Source: Chitinophagaceae bacterium
GTDB taxonomy: Bacteria > Bacteroidota > Bacteroidia > Chitinophagales > Chitinophagaceae
Direction of reading: 5' to 3'
Length of the DNA stretch: 64,000 nucleotides
Assembly: GCA_016720745.1 (NCBI GenBank)
Contig: JADKKA010000022.1
Location: forward strand, 248,001-312,000
Within the stretch, counting starts at the first letter, position 1. Every line of letters begins with the position of its first letter. The position numbers and the translations under genes are program-made. Below are positions 53,315 to 61,073 of the stretch, piece after piece. The notes under the pieces were generated by a model that was not told the DNA's origin, ran no database searches, and saw only the letters and a program-made list of their open reading frames with translations.

Positions 53315-53523
53315 TTTAAAATATGATAGGTTGATGAGATGATGGGGGTACCCGTTAGCTTATCAACCTATTAACTTTCTACCCCCTTCTTGTTAAATAA
53401 GACTAAAAATTCATTTGTCACAACAACGTGGCATTATTTTTCTCGTTCAATGCACAACTGTTGATAAGAGCTAAAAGCATTATTAGCGTCAACCCCTACT
53501 TTTGACACCTAAAGAAGAAAATT
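53315..53523 (+). other. Remainder of the gap before exbB, with a 10-bp inverted repeat
   Basis: ATAGGTTGAT (53326-53335) and ATCAACCTAT (53362-53371) form a stem around a 26-base loop that contains GGGTACCC. No gene is visible. The exbB -7 box lies near the right end. Confidence 0.5.
53497..53504 (+). promoter_or_regulatory. -7 box of the exbB-exbD promoter
   Basis: TACTTTTG matches TAnnTTTG exactly, 19 bases before the ATG. No -33 box at the expected spacing. Confidence 0.45.
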
Positions 53524-54222
53524 ATGTTTGACCTTTTACAGATTGTACCGGACAGTATTCAGAAAGCCGCTCAGTTTGCGGCAGGCGATAGTAACCACGA
53601 CGGACACCTTAGTTTTTTTGAGCTCCTTAAAATGGGTGGATGGATCATGATCCCCCTGGCCATTATGCTCCTGCTGGCTGTTTATGTACTGGCAGAAAGA
53701 ACCATCGCCATCCGCAATGCGGCCAAAATCGATGGCAATTTCATGAATATCATCCGGGATAATATTGTGAGCGGTAACCTTACTGCAGCAAGAAATTTTG
53801 CCAAGAATAATAATACACCTGTGGGTCGTATTGTAGATAAGGGATTGCAGCGTATCGGCAAGCCGATCGACAGTATTGAAAAAAGTATGGATAATGTAGG
53901 GGAACTGGAAATGTACAAACTGGAAAAGAACCTTGGGGTGCTATCTACCATCTCAAAAGCAGCACCCATCTTTGGTTTCGTGGGTACCCTGGTAGGTCTG
54001 ATGCAATTATTTTCCCGGATCAACAGCTCCAATGAATTTGAAGTGGGAACCATTGCAGGTGGTATCTATACCAAGCTGATTACTTCGATTACCGGTCTGA
54101 TCATCGGATTGGGTGCCTATCTGGCTTATAGTTACCTGAAAACACAAATTGATAAAGCCGCCAATAAAATGGAAGCTGCCGAAGCGGATTTCCTGGATGT
54201 ATTACAGGAGCCTACCCGATAA
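53524..54222 (+). CDS. exbB: MotA/TolQ/ExbB proton-channel protein with an EF-hand loop
   Basis: A 232-residue channel subunit that couples the proton gradient to envelope work through an ExbD partner. Membrane helices lie at about 38-62 (GGWIMIPLAIMLLLAVYVL), 138-165 (AAPIFGFVGTLVGLMQLF) and 180-205 (LITSITGLIIGLGAYLAYS), with the conserved Thr and Pro residues of the family. Unusually, residues 22-33, just before helix 1, read DSNHDGHLSFFE, a canonical EF-hand loop with ligands at positions 1, 3, 5 and 12 and Gly at 6. In ExbB topology this end faces the periplasm. exbD follows 46 bases later. Confidence 0.92.
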   Translation: MFDLLQIVPDSIQKAAQFAAGDSNHDGHLSFFELLKMGGWIMIPLAIMLLLAVYVLAERTIAIRNAAKIDGNFMNIIRDNIVSGNLTAARNFAKNNNTPVGRIVDKGLQRIGKPIDSIEKSMDNVGELEMYKLEKNLGVLSTISKAAPIFGFVGTLVGLMQLFSRINSSNEFEVGTIAGGIYTKLITSITGLIIGLGAYLAYSYLKTQIDKAANKMEAAEADFLDVLQEPTR

Positions 54223-54268
54223 GCGGTTGAGAAAATGAAAATCCGTTTCAATCATCCAAGACAGTAAC

Positions 54269-54670
54269 ATGAGTTTCAGAAAAAAACATAAAGAAGAGTC
54301 AGAGGTGTTCACCGATTCGCTGAACGATATCCTCTTTATCCTGCTGATGTTCTTCCTCATCGTGGCCACACTGGCTAACCCCAATGTGATCAAGGTCGGC
54401 TTGCCCAAAGGAACCAAGGACACCAAGGCCAAGCAGGATATCATGGTCTCTATTGATAAGAACCAGCAATATTCCATTGGTAATAAGAAAGTGCCATCCA
54501 ATCAGTTTGATTCCCTGCTCTCGATGGAGATCCGGAAATACCGGGCCCTGCGTGATACCCCTGTTGTGGTGATCAATGCAGATACCAGTGCTTTTTACGG
54601 AGAAGTATTCCGCGTAATGCGGATTGCTAAAAAGGATTCGGCAAAAGTGGTGGCGAGGATTGAGCAGTAA
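54269..54670 (+). CDS. exbD: ExbD/TolR biopolymer transport protein
   Basis: A 133-residue single-span protein, the partner of the ExbB-type channel. The helix (about 18-36, SLNDILFILLMFFLIV) carries the essential Asp20; the periplasmic domain has VGLPKGTKDTKAKQDIMVSI, ISIG-type strands and VVVINADTSAFYGEVFRVMRIAKKD, as in ExbD. The locus has one exbD and no tonB gene, unlike the common exbB-exbD-exbD-tonB order in Bacteroidota. The stop codon is immediately followed by a repeat array. Confidence 0.93.
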   Translation: MSFRKKHKEESEVFTDSLNDILFILLMFFLIVATLANPNVIKVGLPKGTKDTKAKQDIMVSIDKNQQYSIGNKKVPSNQFDSLLSMEIRKYRALRDTPVVVINADTSAFYGEVFRVMRIAKKDSAKVVARIEQ

Positions 54671-54758
54671 GTCCAGTCGGCAGTCATCATCAGTCGGCAG
54701 TCGGCAGTCGGCAGTCAGTCGGCAGCAGTCGGCAGTCATCAGTCAGCAGTCGTTAGTC
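54671..54758. repeat. CAGTCGG minisatellite between exbD and prmC
   Basis: The 7-bp unit CAGTCGG and close variants (CAGTCAT, CAGCAGT) recur about ten times over 88 bases starting right after the exbD stop. Confidence 0.7.
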
Positions 54759-54808
54759 AATTCATCAAATAAACGCATCATTTATAACCTGACTTTCCAT
54801 ATGTAGTG

Positions 54809-54836
54809 GACTAAAGACTATTGACCAAAGACTATC
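54809..54836. repeat. Two copies of a 14-bp repeat covering the prmC stop codon
   Basis: GACTAAAGACTATT and GACCAAAGACTATC are adjacent and followed by a partial third GACT. On the minus strand the second unit contributes the TAG stop of prmC at 54834-54832. Confidence 0.65.
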
Positions 54837-55689
54837 GACTTCTCTCTGCCCTGATCATCCGCTCCTTCCCCTGCATGTCTTTTTTCAATTCAGTAAGATA
54901 GCCGGCAGCCTGGAAAATTTCTGCTGTGGCAGTTCCCAGGTCTTCATGAATTTCTGTATATATTGAACCTCCCGGAGATAAGTGCGATAAACTAAAATCC
55001 GCAATGGCCTGATAAAAGACCAGCGGATCGTTATCGGGAACAAAAAGCGCCATGGCAGGCTCATGCTCCAGAACATTGGGGTTCATTTGGGCTTTGTCTT
55101 TCAGCGGCACATAGGGCGGATTACTGATAATGATATCAAACACCGGCAATTGATCTCTTTGTTGCGGATCCAGGAAATTCAGTTGTTGAAATTGCACAGC
55201 CGCTCCCATGATACCTGCATTTTTAGCAGCCACTTCCAGGGCAGTTGCACTCATATCACAGGCCCAGACTTCGGCTTTACGGATCCTTCTTTTTAAGGAT
55301 ATGGCGATACAGCCGCTACCCGTGCCGATATCCAGAATTTTTAATGTATCAATGGGGAATTTGCAATGGGCAATCACCCATTCCACCAGCTCTTCAGTCT
55401 CCGGACGGGGAATCAGCACCTGGTTATTCACATAAAAACGAAAGCCACAGAACCAGGATTCATTCAGTACATATTGAACCGGTTCATGCTTTATTAATCG
55501 TTGGGTGATCGCTTGTAAACGGGTTTCTTCCTCAGCAGTGATGGCAGCATTTTTATAAATCATGCGCTCAGCTTTTTTGGAGCCGGTCAGGTTTTCCATC
55601 ACCCAGTCAGTCATGGCAGCTGCTTCCCCTTCAGGATAGATCTCCCGAAGTTTATTCAGCAAGTAAAAATTGGCTTCCTGCATGGTCAT
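54832..55689 (-). CDS. prmC: Release factor glutamine N5-methyltransferase
   Basis: Methylates the Gln of the GGQ motif of RF1 and RF2. The protein (285 residues from ATG 55689) has an N-terminal helical domain, KILDIGTGSGCIAISLKRR (SAM motif I, about 116), and the diagnostic IISNPPYVPLKDKAQM (NPPY, about 183) that binds the target Gln. Three ATGs cluster at 55701, 55689 and 55683. The first overlaps the TATGTTTG box, so 55689 or 55683 is preferred. The C-terminus ends in RSR with its stop codon inside a 14-bp repeat. It is divergent from ribD. Confidence 0.94.
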   Translation of the reverse strand: MTMQEANFYLLNKLREIYPEGEAAAMTDWVMENLTGSKKAERMIYKNAAITAEEETRLQAITQRLIKHEPVQYVLNESWFCGFRFYVNNQVLIPRPETEELVEWVIAHCKFPIDTLKILDIGTGSGCIAISLKRRIRKAEVWACDMSATALEVAAKNAGIMGAAVQFQQLNFLDPQQRDQLPVFDIIISNPPYVPLKDKAQMNPNVLEHEPAMALFVPDNDPLVFYQAIADFSLSHLSPGGSIYTEIHEDLGTATAEIFQAAGYLTELKKDMQGKERMIRAERSR

Positions 55690-55694
55690 GAGGA

Positions 55695-55702
55695 CAAACA
55701 TA
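55695..55702 (-). promoter_or_regulatory. -7 box of the prmC promoter
   Basis: On the minus strand TATGTTTG, matching TAnnTTTG, five bases before the ATG at 55689. It includes the most upstream ATG (55701), which argues against that start. Confidence 0.4.
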
Positions 55703-55797
55703 CGAAGGGAAAGGGATTTGTTTGGCTGGCTGATTGATCTCCTGTTTCTTCCACCGGATAAAAGATATATTTGCTGACTTTCATTTAATCGTCACTC

Positions 55798-56892
55798 ATG
55801 TCACTCCACGATCATTATATGCAAAGATGCCTGTCGCTGGCCCTGAAGGGAGAAGGCACTGTTGCACCGAACCCGATGGTGGGGGCGGTGCTGGTTGCCG
55901 AGGACCGGATCATTGGTGAGGGCTGGCACGAATCTTTTGGCGGACCACATGCGGAAGTCAATTGTCTCCATTCGGTAGCGGAGAAAGACAAATACCTGAT
56001 TGAGCAGTCAACGCTATATGTGTCGCTGGAACCCTGCAATCATTTTGGGAAAACCCCACCCTGTACGGATCTGATCATCAAGTATGATATACCCAAGGTC
56101 GTGATTGCCTGCAGGGATCCCTTTGAAGAGGTGAATGGAAAAGGAATCGAGCGATTAAGGGAGGCAGGTGTGGAAGTAATCACCGGGGTATTGGAAAAGG
56201 AAGCCATTGAATGTAACAAACGATTTTTTACTTTTCATACAAAGCAAAGACCATATATCATATTGAAATGGGCGCAGACAGCCGACGGATGGATGGGGAA
56301 GAAGGGAGGTGATCGGCTGCTGATCAGCAATGAATATACAAACCGGCTGGTGCATCAGTGGAGAGGAGAGGAGGCGGCAATCATGGTGGGTACCCAAACC
56401 GCATTAGCCGATAATCCGGCACTCACGAATCGGTTGTCGCCGGGTACAAGTCCTGTGCGATTAGTAATCGACCGCAACCTGCAACTACCTGCTCAGTTGC
56501 ATGTACTCGATGGGGCAGTCAAAACGATTGTATTCAATACTTTGAAGCAGGAAGAGCAGGGGAATATTTTGTATAGCCGGCTAAGCAATGAAAAAAACCT
56601 GCTGCCGCAAATCCTGCAGGTTCTTTATAAAATGAATATACAAAGTGTACTGGTAGAAGGCGGTGCCCAAACCCTTCAATCATTTATTGACCATGAATGC
56701 TGGGACGAGATCCGTATTATTCAATCGGCTACAGCAGCACCTGCTTTCCTGAATAATGAAGAAGGCATAGCTGCACCGTTGCTACCTGCCAGCACCCATA
56801 TCTCCCACGAAAAAATAAAATCTGACAGCATAGACATTTATACCAACCCCCATTCTATATCCTCTCCCGCCTCTAAGTACTTAATATCATAA
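55798..56892 (+). CDS. ribD: Bifunctional riboflavin deaminase/reductase
   Basis: Deaminates and then reduces the pyrimidine intermediate of riboflavin synthesis. The 364-residue protein has the zinc deaminase domain at the N-terminus (PNPMVGAVLV, GGPHAEVNCLH with His and catalytic Glu, and SLEPCNHFGKTPPCTDLI with the two Cys ligands) and a reductase domain from about residue 150 (YIILKWAQTADGWMG, VGTQTALADNPALTNR, SVLVEGGAQTLQSFI). The last 13 residues (HSISSPASKYLIS) go beyond the usual end and are encoded by the A/T-rich edge of the repeat region. No FMN riboswitch is visible in the 96-base gap before it. Confidence 0.95.
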   Translation: MSLHDHYMQRCLSLALKGEGTVAPNPMVGAVLVAEDRIIGEGWHESFGGPHAEVNCLHSVAEKDKYLIEQSTLYVSLEPCNHFGKTPPCTDLIIKYDIPKVVIACRDPFEEVNGKGIERLREAGVEVITGVLEKEAIECNKRFFTFHTKQRPYIILKWAQTADGWMGKKGGDRLLISNEYTNRLVHQWRGEEAAIMVGTQTALADNPALTNRLSPGTSPVRLVIDRNLQLPAQLHVLDGAVKTIVFNTLKQEEQGNILYSRLSNEKNLLPQILQVLYKMNIQSVLVEGGAQTLQSFIDHECWDEIRIIQSATAAPAFLNNEEGIAAPLLPASTHISHEKIKSDSIDIYTNPHSISSPASKYLIS

Positions 56893-56918
56893 TATCCCAA
56901 TATCTTAATAAATTACCA

Positions 56919-56975
56919 CCGCCTTCGCTAAGGCTACGGCGGGCGACCCGCCTTCGCTAAGGTTACGGCGGGCGA
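56919..56975. repeat. Tandem REP-like palindromes
   Basis: Two 28-bp units starting CCGCCTTCGCTAAGG at 56919 and 56948 (29-bp period) differ at one base and end in ACGGCGGGCGA. Each pairs CCGCC with GGCGG, and the inner GCCTT can pair with AAGGC. Confidence 0.8.
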
Positions 56976-56978
56976 AGC

Positions 56979-57034
56979 AATACCCAATATCTAATACCCA
57001 ATAACTAATACCTAATAACTAATACCCAATCTTG
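56979..57034. repeat. Four copies of the 14-bp minisatellite before yigZ
   Basis: AATACCCAATATCT, AATACCCAATAACT, AATACCTAATAACT and AATACCCAATCTTG follow without gaps. The last unit ends in the TTG start codon of yigZ. Two units of the same type lie between thyA and folA. Confidence 0.75.
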
Positions 57035-57631
57035 CATTCTTTCTACCATACCATCCTCCAACCCACCCAGGCCGAGTTTCGGGACCGGGGCAGCAAATTC
57101 ATTGCCTATGCTTATCCGATAACGGATATCGCTGAGTTCAAAGAGAAATTAGCGGCATTAAAAAAAGAGCATCCCAAGGCCGTGCATCATTGTTTTGCTT
57201 ATCGGATTGGCATGGATGGAAATGTATTCCGGGTCAGTGATGATGGGGAGCCTTCCGGCTCTGCAGGAAGGCCGATCCTGGGGCAGATTGATAGTAAGGA
57301 ACTCACCAATGTGGCAGTAATTGTGGTTCGTTATTTTGGCGGGACCTTACTCGGGGTACCCGGACTCATTAACGCTTATAAGACCGTAACACAGGAGGCA
57401 TTAGCCAATGCGGCTGTTATTCAAAAACCTGTGCTGGTTAATTACCGGCTGCAATTTGATTATTCCAGAATGAATGATGTAATGCGGCTGGTCAAACAGT
57501 TTGACTGTGCCGTGTATAAACAGGAGACGCTGTTATTCTGTCTGCTCGAGATCGGAATACCCATCAATGAGTCGGATCGGGCGCTTGAAAAATTAAATGA
57601 ACTCAGAGGCGTGGAGTCGGAAAAAATCTAA
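57032..57631 (+). CDS. yigZ: YigZ/IMPACT-family protein
   Basis: A 199-residue member of the YigZ/IMPACT family, whose cellular role is not settled (translation-related functions have been proposed). FRDRGSKFIAYAYPITD at the start, HHCFAYRIGMDGNVFRVSDD and GEPSGSAGRPILGQID (the family signature, about 72-90), VIVVRYFGGTLLGVPGL and a C-terminal ferredoxin-like DUF1949 domain are present. The only usual start codon between the in-frame stop at 57020 and the conserved region is TTG 57032, and it lies within the fourth 14-bp repeat unit. Confidence 0.88.
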   Translation: MHSFYHTILQPTQAEFRDRGSKFIAYAYPITDIAEFKEKLAALKKEHPKAVHHCFAYRIGMDGNVFRVSDDGEPSGSAGRPILGQIDSKELTNVAVIVVRYFGGTLLGVPGLINAYKTVTQEALANAAVIQKPVLVNYRLQFDYSRMNDVMRLVKQFDCAVYKQETLLFCLLEIGIPINESDRALEKLNELRGVESEKI

Positions 57632-57711
57632 TTAACTTCAGAGGAGCTATTTCACAGGGCTTTACTATTTCCTTTCAAAAAGGTTATCTTCAGTTCACCT
57701 AAATCTGATTT

Positions 57712-59244
57712 ATGAAATCTCTTTTTACATCGCTGTCTATGCTTTTGGTTGTTATTGTTAATTGTCAGGAAAAAGTTGATCTGGCTGCGGTAACTAAACT
57801 GAAAGACGAGGGGTTGAAAAACTCCAAAGTGATGAATTATGCTTTCTACTTAACAGATGTAAGTGGTTCCCGGTTAACCGGTTCACCCGGATATTTGAGG
57901 GCCGCCAACTGGGCGAAAGAAGAGTTGACCAGGATGGGTCTGGTGAATGCCCAACTGGAGCCCTGGGGAGATTTCGGAAAAGGATGGCAGCAGGAGAAAT
58001 GTTACCTGGCCATGACAGCACCTTATTATCAGTCATTGATCGCTATTCCCCGTGCCTGGACAGGAAGTACTCCGGGGAAAAAACCAATGACAGGAGAAGT
58101 GGTTTTGGTTAAAGCAAAGGACTCTGTTGAACTCATGCAGTATGCAGGTAAATTAAAAGGGAAGATCATCATGCAATGGACGGCTGCTACCGTCAAACCA
58201 TCATTTGAAGCTGACGGATCACGTTTCGCAGATTCTGTATTAGAAAAAATGGCGAATGCGAAATTGCAAGTACCTGCACAAGGTCAGGGCCAGGGCAGGC
58301 CACAAGGAGCACCCGGAGGAGGATTCAATACGCAAAGAAGATTGGCCGAACTGATCAATGCAGAACAACCGGCTTTAATACTCACCATGAATCAAAGAGG
58401 AAATGATGGAACTGTTTTTGTCAGCAGCGGAGGTTCGTTTGCAAAAGATGCTGCTATCGCACCTGCATCCGTGGCTTTATCTTCTGATGATTTTCTTCGA
58501 ATACAGCGGATGCTGGAGGCGGGTACACCGGTTACACTGGAAGCCGATGTCAAAACACAATTTTTTGATGAGGATTTAAAAGGATACAATGTAGTGGCGG
58601 AGATTCCCGGCTCTGATCCATTATTGAAAGATGAACTGGTGATGCTGGGTGGTCACCTGGATTCCTGGCATGGAGCCACCGGAGCTACGGATAATGCAGC
58701 GGGTTGTTCAGTGATGATGGAAGTAGTTCGCTTACTGCAATCTACCGGTTTAAAGCCTCGTCGTACGATCCGGATTGCGTTATGGGGTGGAGAAGAACAG
58801 GGACTGATTGGCAGCCGTAATTATGTGACCAATCATTTTACAGATTCAGTTGCCAGGAGCAAGGTATCGGCTTATTATAATCTGGATAACGGAACCGGAA
58901 AGATTCGGGGCATATACCTGCAGTCAAACCCCAATGTAAAAGACCTGTTTGCCTCCTGGCTGGAGCCTTTCAATGAAATGGGAGCGAAAACAGTTACCAT
59001 CAGCAATACAGGTGGTACGGATCATCAGTCGTTTGACAGACTGGGCATTCCTGGTTTCCAGTTTATACAGGATCCGATTGAATACGATACGAGGACCCAT
59101 CATACCAATATGGATACCTATGATCACCTGATTGCGGATGACCTGAAACAGGCATCAGTGATTATTGCATCATTTGTTTATCATACAGCACAAAGGGATG
59201 AAAAGATTCCGAGGAAGCTGGCTACAGGTCAGAGAGGTTTTTAG
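57712..59244 (+). CDS. Exported M28-family zinc metallopeptidase
   Basis: A 510-residue exported peptidase. The signal peptide ends near VIVNC-QE, and a Cys at about 19 may make it a lipoprotein. An N-terminal region, a PA-like insert (about 110-290, with a Gly/Gln/Pro stretch GQGQGRPQGAPGGG) and the M28 catalytic domain follow: GGHLDSWHGATGATDNAAG supplies the first His and the bridging Asp, WGGEEQGLIGS the catalytic Glu pair, and TGGTDHQSF the last His. Such enzymes are aminopeptidases or carboxypeptidases; which is not known. It ends four bases from the convergent dehydrogenase gene. Confidence 0.9.
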   Translation: MKSLFTSLSMLLVVIVNCQEKVDLAAVTKLKDEGLKNSKVMNYAFYLTDVSGSRLTGSPGYLRAANWAKEELTRMGLVNAQLEPWGDFGKGWQQEKCYLAMTAPYYQSLIAIPRAWTGSTPGKKPMTGEVVLVKAKDSVELMQYAGKLKGKIIMQWTAATVKPSFEADGSRFADSVLEKMANAKLQVPAQGQGQGRPQGAPGGGFNTQRRLAELINAEQPALILTMNQRGNDGTVFVSSGGSFAKDAAIAPASVALSSDDFLRIQRMLEAGTPVTLEADVKTQFFDEDLKGYNVVAEIPGSDPLLKDELVMLGGHLDSWHGATGATDNAAGCSVMMEVVRLLQSTGLKPRRTIRIALWGGEEQGLIGSRNYVTNHFTDSVARSKVSAYYNLDNGTGKIRGIYLQSNPNVKDLFASWLEPFNEMGAKTVTISNTGGTDHQSFDRLGIPGFQFIQDPIEYDTRTHHTNMDTYDHLIADDLKQASVIIASFVYHTAQRDEKIPRKLATGQRGF

Positions 59245-59248
59245 TAAA

Positions 59249-60148
59249 TTATTTTTTAAACATCCCGCTCACCACCAATTCCTTACTTCCTGCTGTGTGT
59301 ACATAAAAGCCCTCACCTGATTTGGTGCCGAGTTTACCTGCGGTAACCATATTCACCAGTAATGGACAGGGAGCGTATTTGGGATTGCCAAAGCCATCAT
59401 GTAATACCCGGAGAATGGCCAGGCATACATCCAGTCCGATAAAATCGGCCAGTTGCAGCGGCCCCATCGGGTGGGCCATACCCAGTTTCATCACCGTATC
59501 TATTTCTTCCACTCCGGCCACGCCTTCATATAAACTATAAATGGCTTCATTGATCATGGGCATCAGGATCCGGTTGGCGATAAATCCGGGATAGTCATTC
59601 ACCACACAGGGCGTTTTGCCTAATTGGCGGCTGAGTGCCACAATGGTTTCTGTTACTTCTTTGGATGTGGCATAGCCATTGATGATCTCCACCAGTTTCA
59701 TTACTGGTACCGGATTCATGAAATGCATGCCGATCACTTTGGCATCGCGGTTGGTAACGGCCGCTATTTTGGTAATGGAAATAGAAGAAGTATTGGTCGC
59801 CAGGATAGCATCCTTTGGCGCAAACTTGTCGAGCTGCTGGAATATCTCCAGTTTCAAATCCACATTTTCCGTAGCGGCTTCCACCACCAGTTCAGCATCT
59901 TTTACACCCTCAATCATATTGGATTGAATGGCGATATTAGCCAGTGTCTGGTCCTTCAGTTCTTTACGAATGATTTCCTTCGCCACCATCCGGTCCAGGT
60001 TTTTGCCAATCGTCACCAATGCCCGTTCCAATTGGTTATGCGATACATCCACCAGTGTTACTTTGAATCCATGTTGTGCAAATACATGTGCAATACCATT
60101 TCCCATGGTGCCGGCGCCGATGACGGAGATACCCCCATTGATAGTCAT
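59249..60148 (-). CDS. hbd: 3-hydroxybutyryl-CoA dehydrogenase
   Basis: Oxidises 3-hydroxyacyl-CoA (or reduces acetoacetyl-CoA) with NAD(P). The 299-residue protein has the nucleotide motif VIGAGTMGNGIAHVFAQHG, ILATNTSSISITKIA, HFMNPVPVMKLVEII (catalytic His about 141) and GFIANRILMPMINEAI of the C-terminal domain. Family length is about 285-300. The promoter TACTTTTG lies 76 bases upstream, and the 5' untranslated region contains a REP-like palindrome. Whether it acts in butyrate or phenylacetate pathways cannot be told from the neighbours. Confidence 0.94.
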   Translation of the reverse strand: MTINGGISVIGAGTMGNGIAHVFAQHGFKVTLVDVSHNQLERALVTIGKNLDRMVAKEIIRKELKDQTLANIAIQSNMIEGVKDAELVVEAATENVDLKLEIFQQLDKFAPKDAILATNTSSISITKIAAVTNRDAKVIGMHFMNPVPVMKLVEIINGYATSKEVTETIVALSRQLGKTPCVVNDYPGFIANRILMPMINEAIYSLYEGVAGVEEIDTVMKLGMAHPMGPLQLADFIGLDVCLAILRVLHDGFGNPKYAPCPLLVNMVTAGKLGTKSGEGFYVHTAGSKELVVSGMFKK

Positions 60149-60166
60149 ATGATTTTTATTTTATCT

Positions 60167-60203
60167 GGCCCCTAAAGGGGGGATTGTAAATTTTCCCTTT
60201 AGG
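60167..60203. repeat. REP-like palindrome in the hbd leader
   Basis: CCCCTAAAGGGG at 60169-60180 is self-complementary, and its CCTAAAGGG also pairs with CCCTTTAGG at 60195-60203. It belongs to the run-of-C palindromes also found in thyA. Confidence 0.5.
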
Positions 60204-60223
60204 TAAAATTGTTTATAAGAAAA

Positions 60224-60253
60224 CAAAAGTAAGGAGATTGATCCTGAACCAAA
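60224..60253 (-). promoter_or_regulatory. hbd promoter
   Basis: On the minus strand TTTG (60253-60250), 18 bases, then TACTTTTG (60231-60224). Both boxes match the phylum pattern, with spacing at the short end. Confidence 0.4.
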
Positions 60254-60373
60254 ATGATCCATATCAAATGGTATTCTATTTCAGGAAAGAATTTAATAGT
60301 TCAAATCGCAGTAGGATTATAAGCATATTTGATAAATCAATTTATATCCCCCTCAGTATTGGTTAAGGTATAT

Positions 60374-60428
60374 CCCTTTTAAGGGTTGGGGGTAGGGGCT
60401 GGGGTATCACCCTTTTAGGGGCTGGGGG
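60374..60428. repeat. Two tandem G/C-run palindromes after the 60429 gene
   Basis: CCCTTTTAAGGG at 60374 and CCCTTTTAGGGG at 60410, each followed by a G-rich tail (GGGGGTAGGGG or CTGGGGG), give a 36-bp period. On the minus strand they follow the stop codon of the next gene directly and may help end its transcript. Confidence 0.55.
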
Positions 60429-61067
60429 TTATTTACTTTTAAAATCACCGCGCTTCCATGCCTCAATAAAACTGGCCCAGGCGGCCGGGTTGAAGAGATT
60501 TTGCGGCGGCAGGGCACCCTGATAAACCGCTTTATTGGCAATTTTATTAAACTGAATACGGGTGGCTTCACCGCCATCACCAGGGATGGTACGCATCCAG
60601 GCCCTGCGGTTGGCGGCACTGGTGTTTTTGCGGGCTATTTCGATATCATCATCCGGTACCTTGGCGTTTACAAAATCCCGGGCAAACTGTTCCGGTGTAG
60701 GTCGGGGTTTGATGATCGTAGCCGGCAAATAAACAGTATCAATGACCATTAATTGAACCAGACTATATTGATTGCCTTCCAGATTCCTTGGTATTGTAAC
60801 GGTCTTTGATTTATAAGTTACGTGTGTAAATTCAACCAGGTCTCCTTTTAATACTACAATGGAAAAAACACCCTGAGCATTGGTAATCGTGCCCCGGTTT
60901 TGACCCTTGACCACAATACTCACGGCAGGTATCCCCACCAGGCTGTCAGCCGTCATCACCACGCCGAATAATTGTACAACAGAGTCGCGGGTTGTTTCAA
61001 ACTGGGCCCTTACTGCCTGGGTGCCAAGCAGCAGGGTAATCATGGTAAAAAGCAGAAATTTTCTCAC
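60429..61067 (-). CDS. Exported carboxypeptidase-regulatory-like domain protein
   Basis: A 212-residue exported protein. A GTG start at 61067 gives a clean signal peptide (MRKFLLFTMITLLLG, cleavage after VRAQ), and a TAATTTTG box lies just before it, so the longer frame to 61109 is unlikely. An N-terminal Ig-like CarboxypepD_reg domain (FGVVMTADSLVGIPAVSIVV, TNAQGVFSIVV, about 35-115) resembles the plug-linked domain of TonB-dependent receptors but stands alone. The C-terminal 90 residues are helical and charged, with no named family. It is divergent from mrp. Confidence 0.75.
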   Translation of the reverse strand: MRKFLLFTMITLLLGTQAVRAQFETTRDSVVQLFGVVMTADSLVGIPAVSIVVKGQNRGTITNAQGVFSIVVLKGDLVEFTHVTYKSKTVTIPRNLEGNQYSLVQLMVIDTVYLPATIIKPRPTPEQFARDFVNAKVPDDDIEIARKNTSAANRRAWMRTIPGDGGEATRIQFNKIANKAVYQGALPPQNLFNPAAWASFIEAWKRGDFKSK

Positions 61068-61073
61068 AGGCTT

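Larger units (their letters stand above)
60149..60428. other. 280-base gap with promoter and palindromes
   Basis: This gap holds the hbd leader and promoter and, at each side, palindromes of the CCCCTAAAGGGG type. No gene is visible in either direction. Confidence 0.6.

Noticed and set aside
55703..55797. FMN riboswitch before ribD
   Set aside because: The gap is only about 95 bases and lacks the conserved RFN-element blocks.
56919..57034. CRISPR array
   Set aside because: The repeats are directly adjacent with no spacers and no cas genes are present; they are REP-like and minisatellite units.
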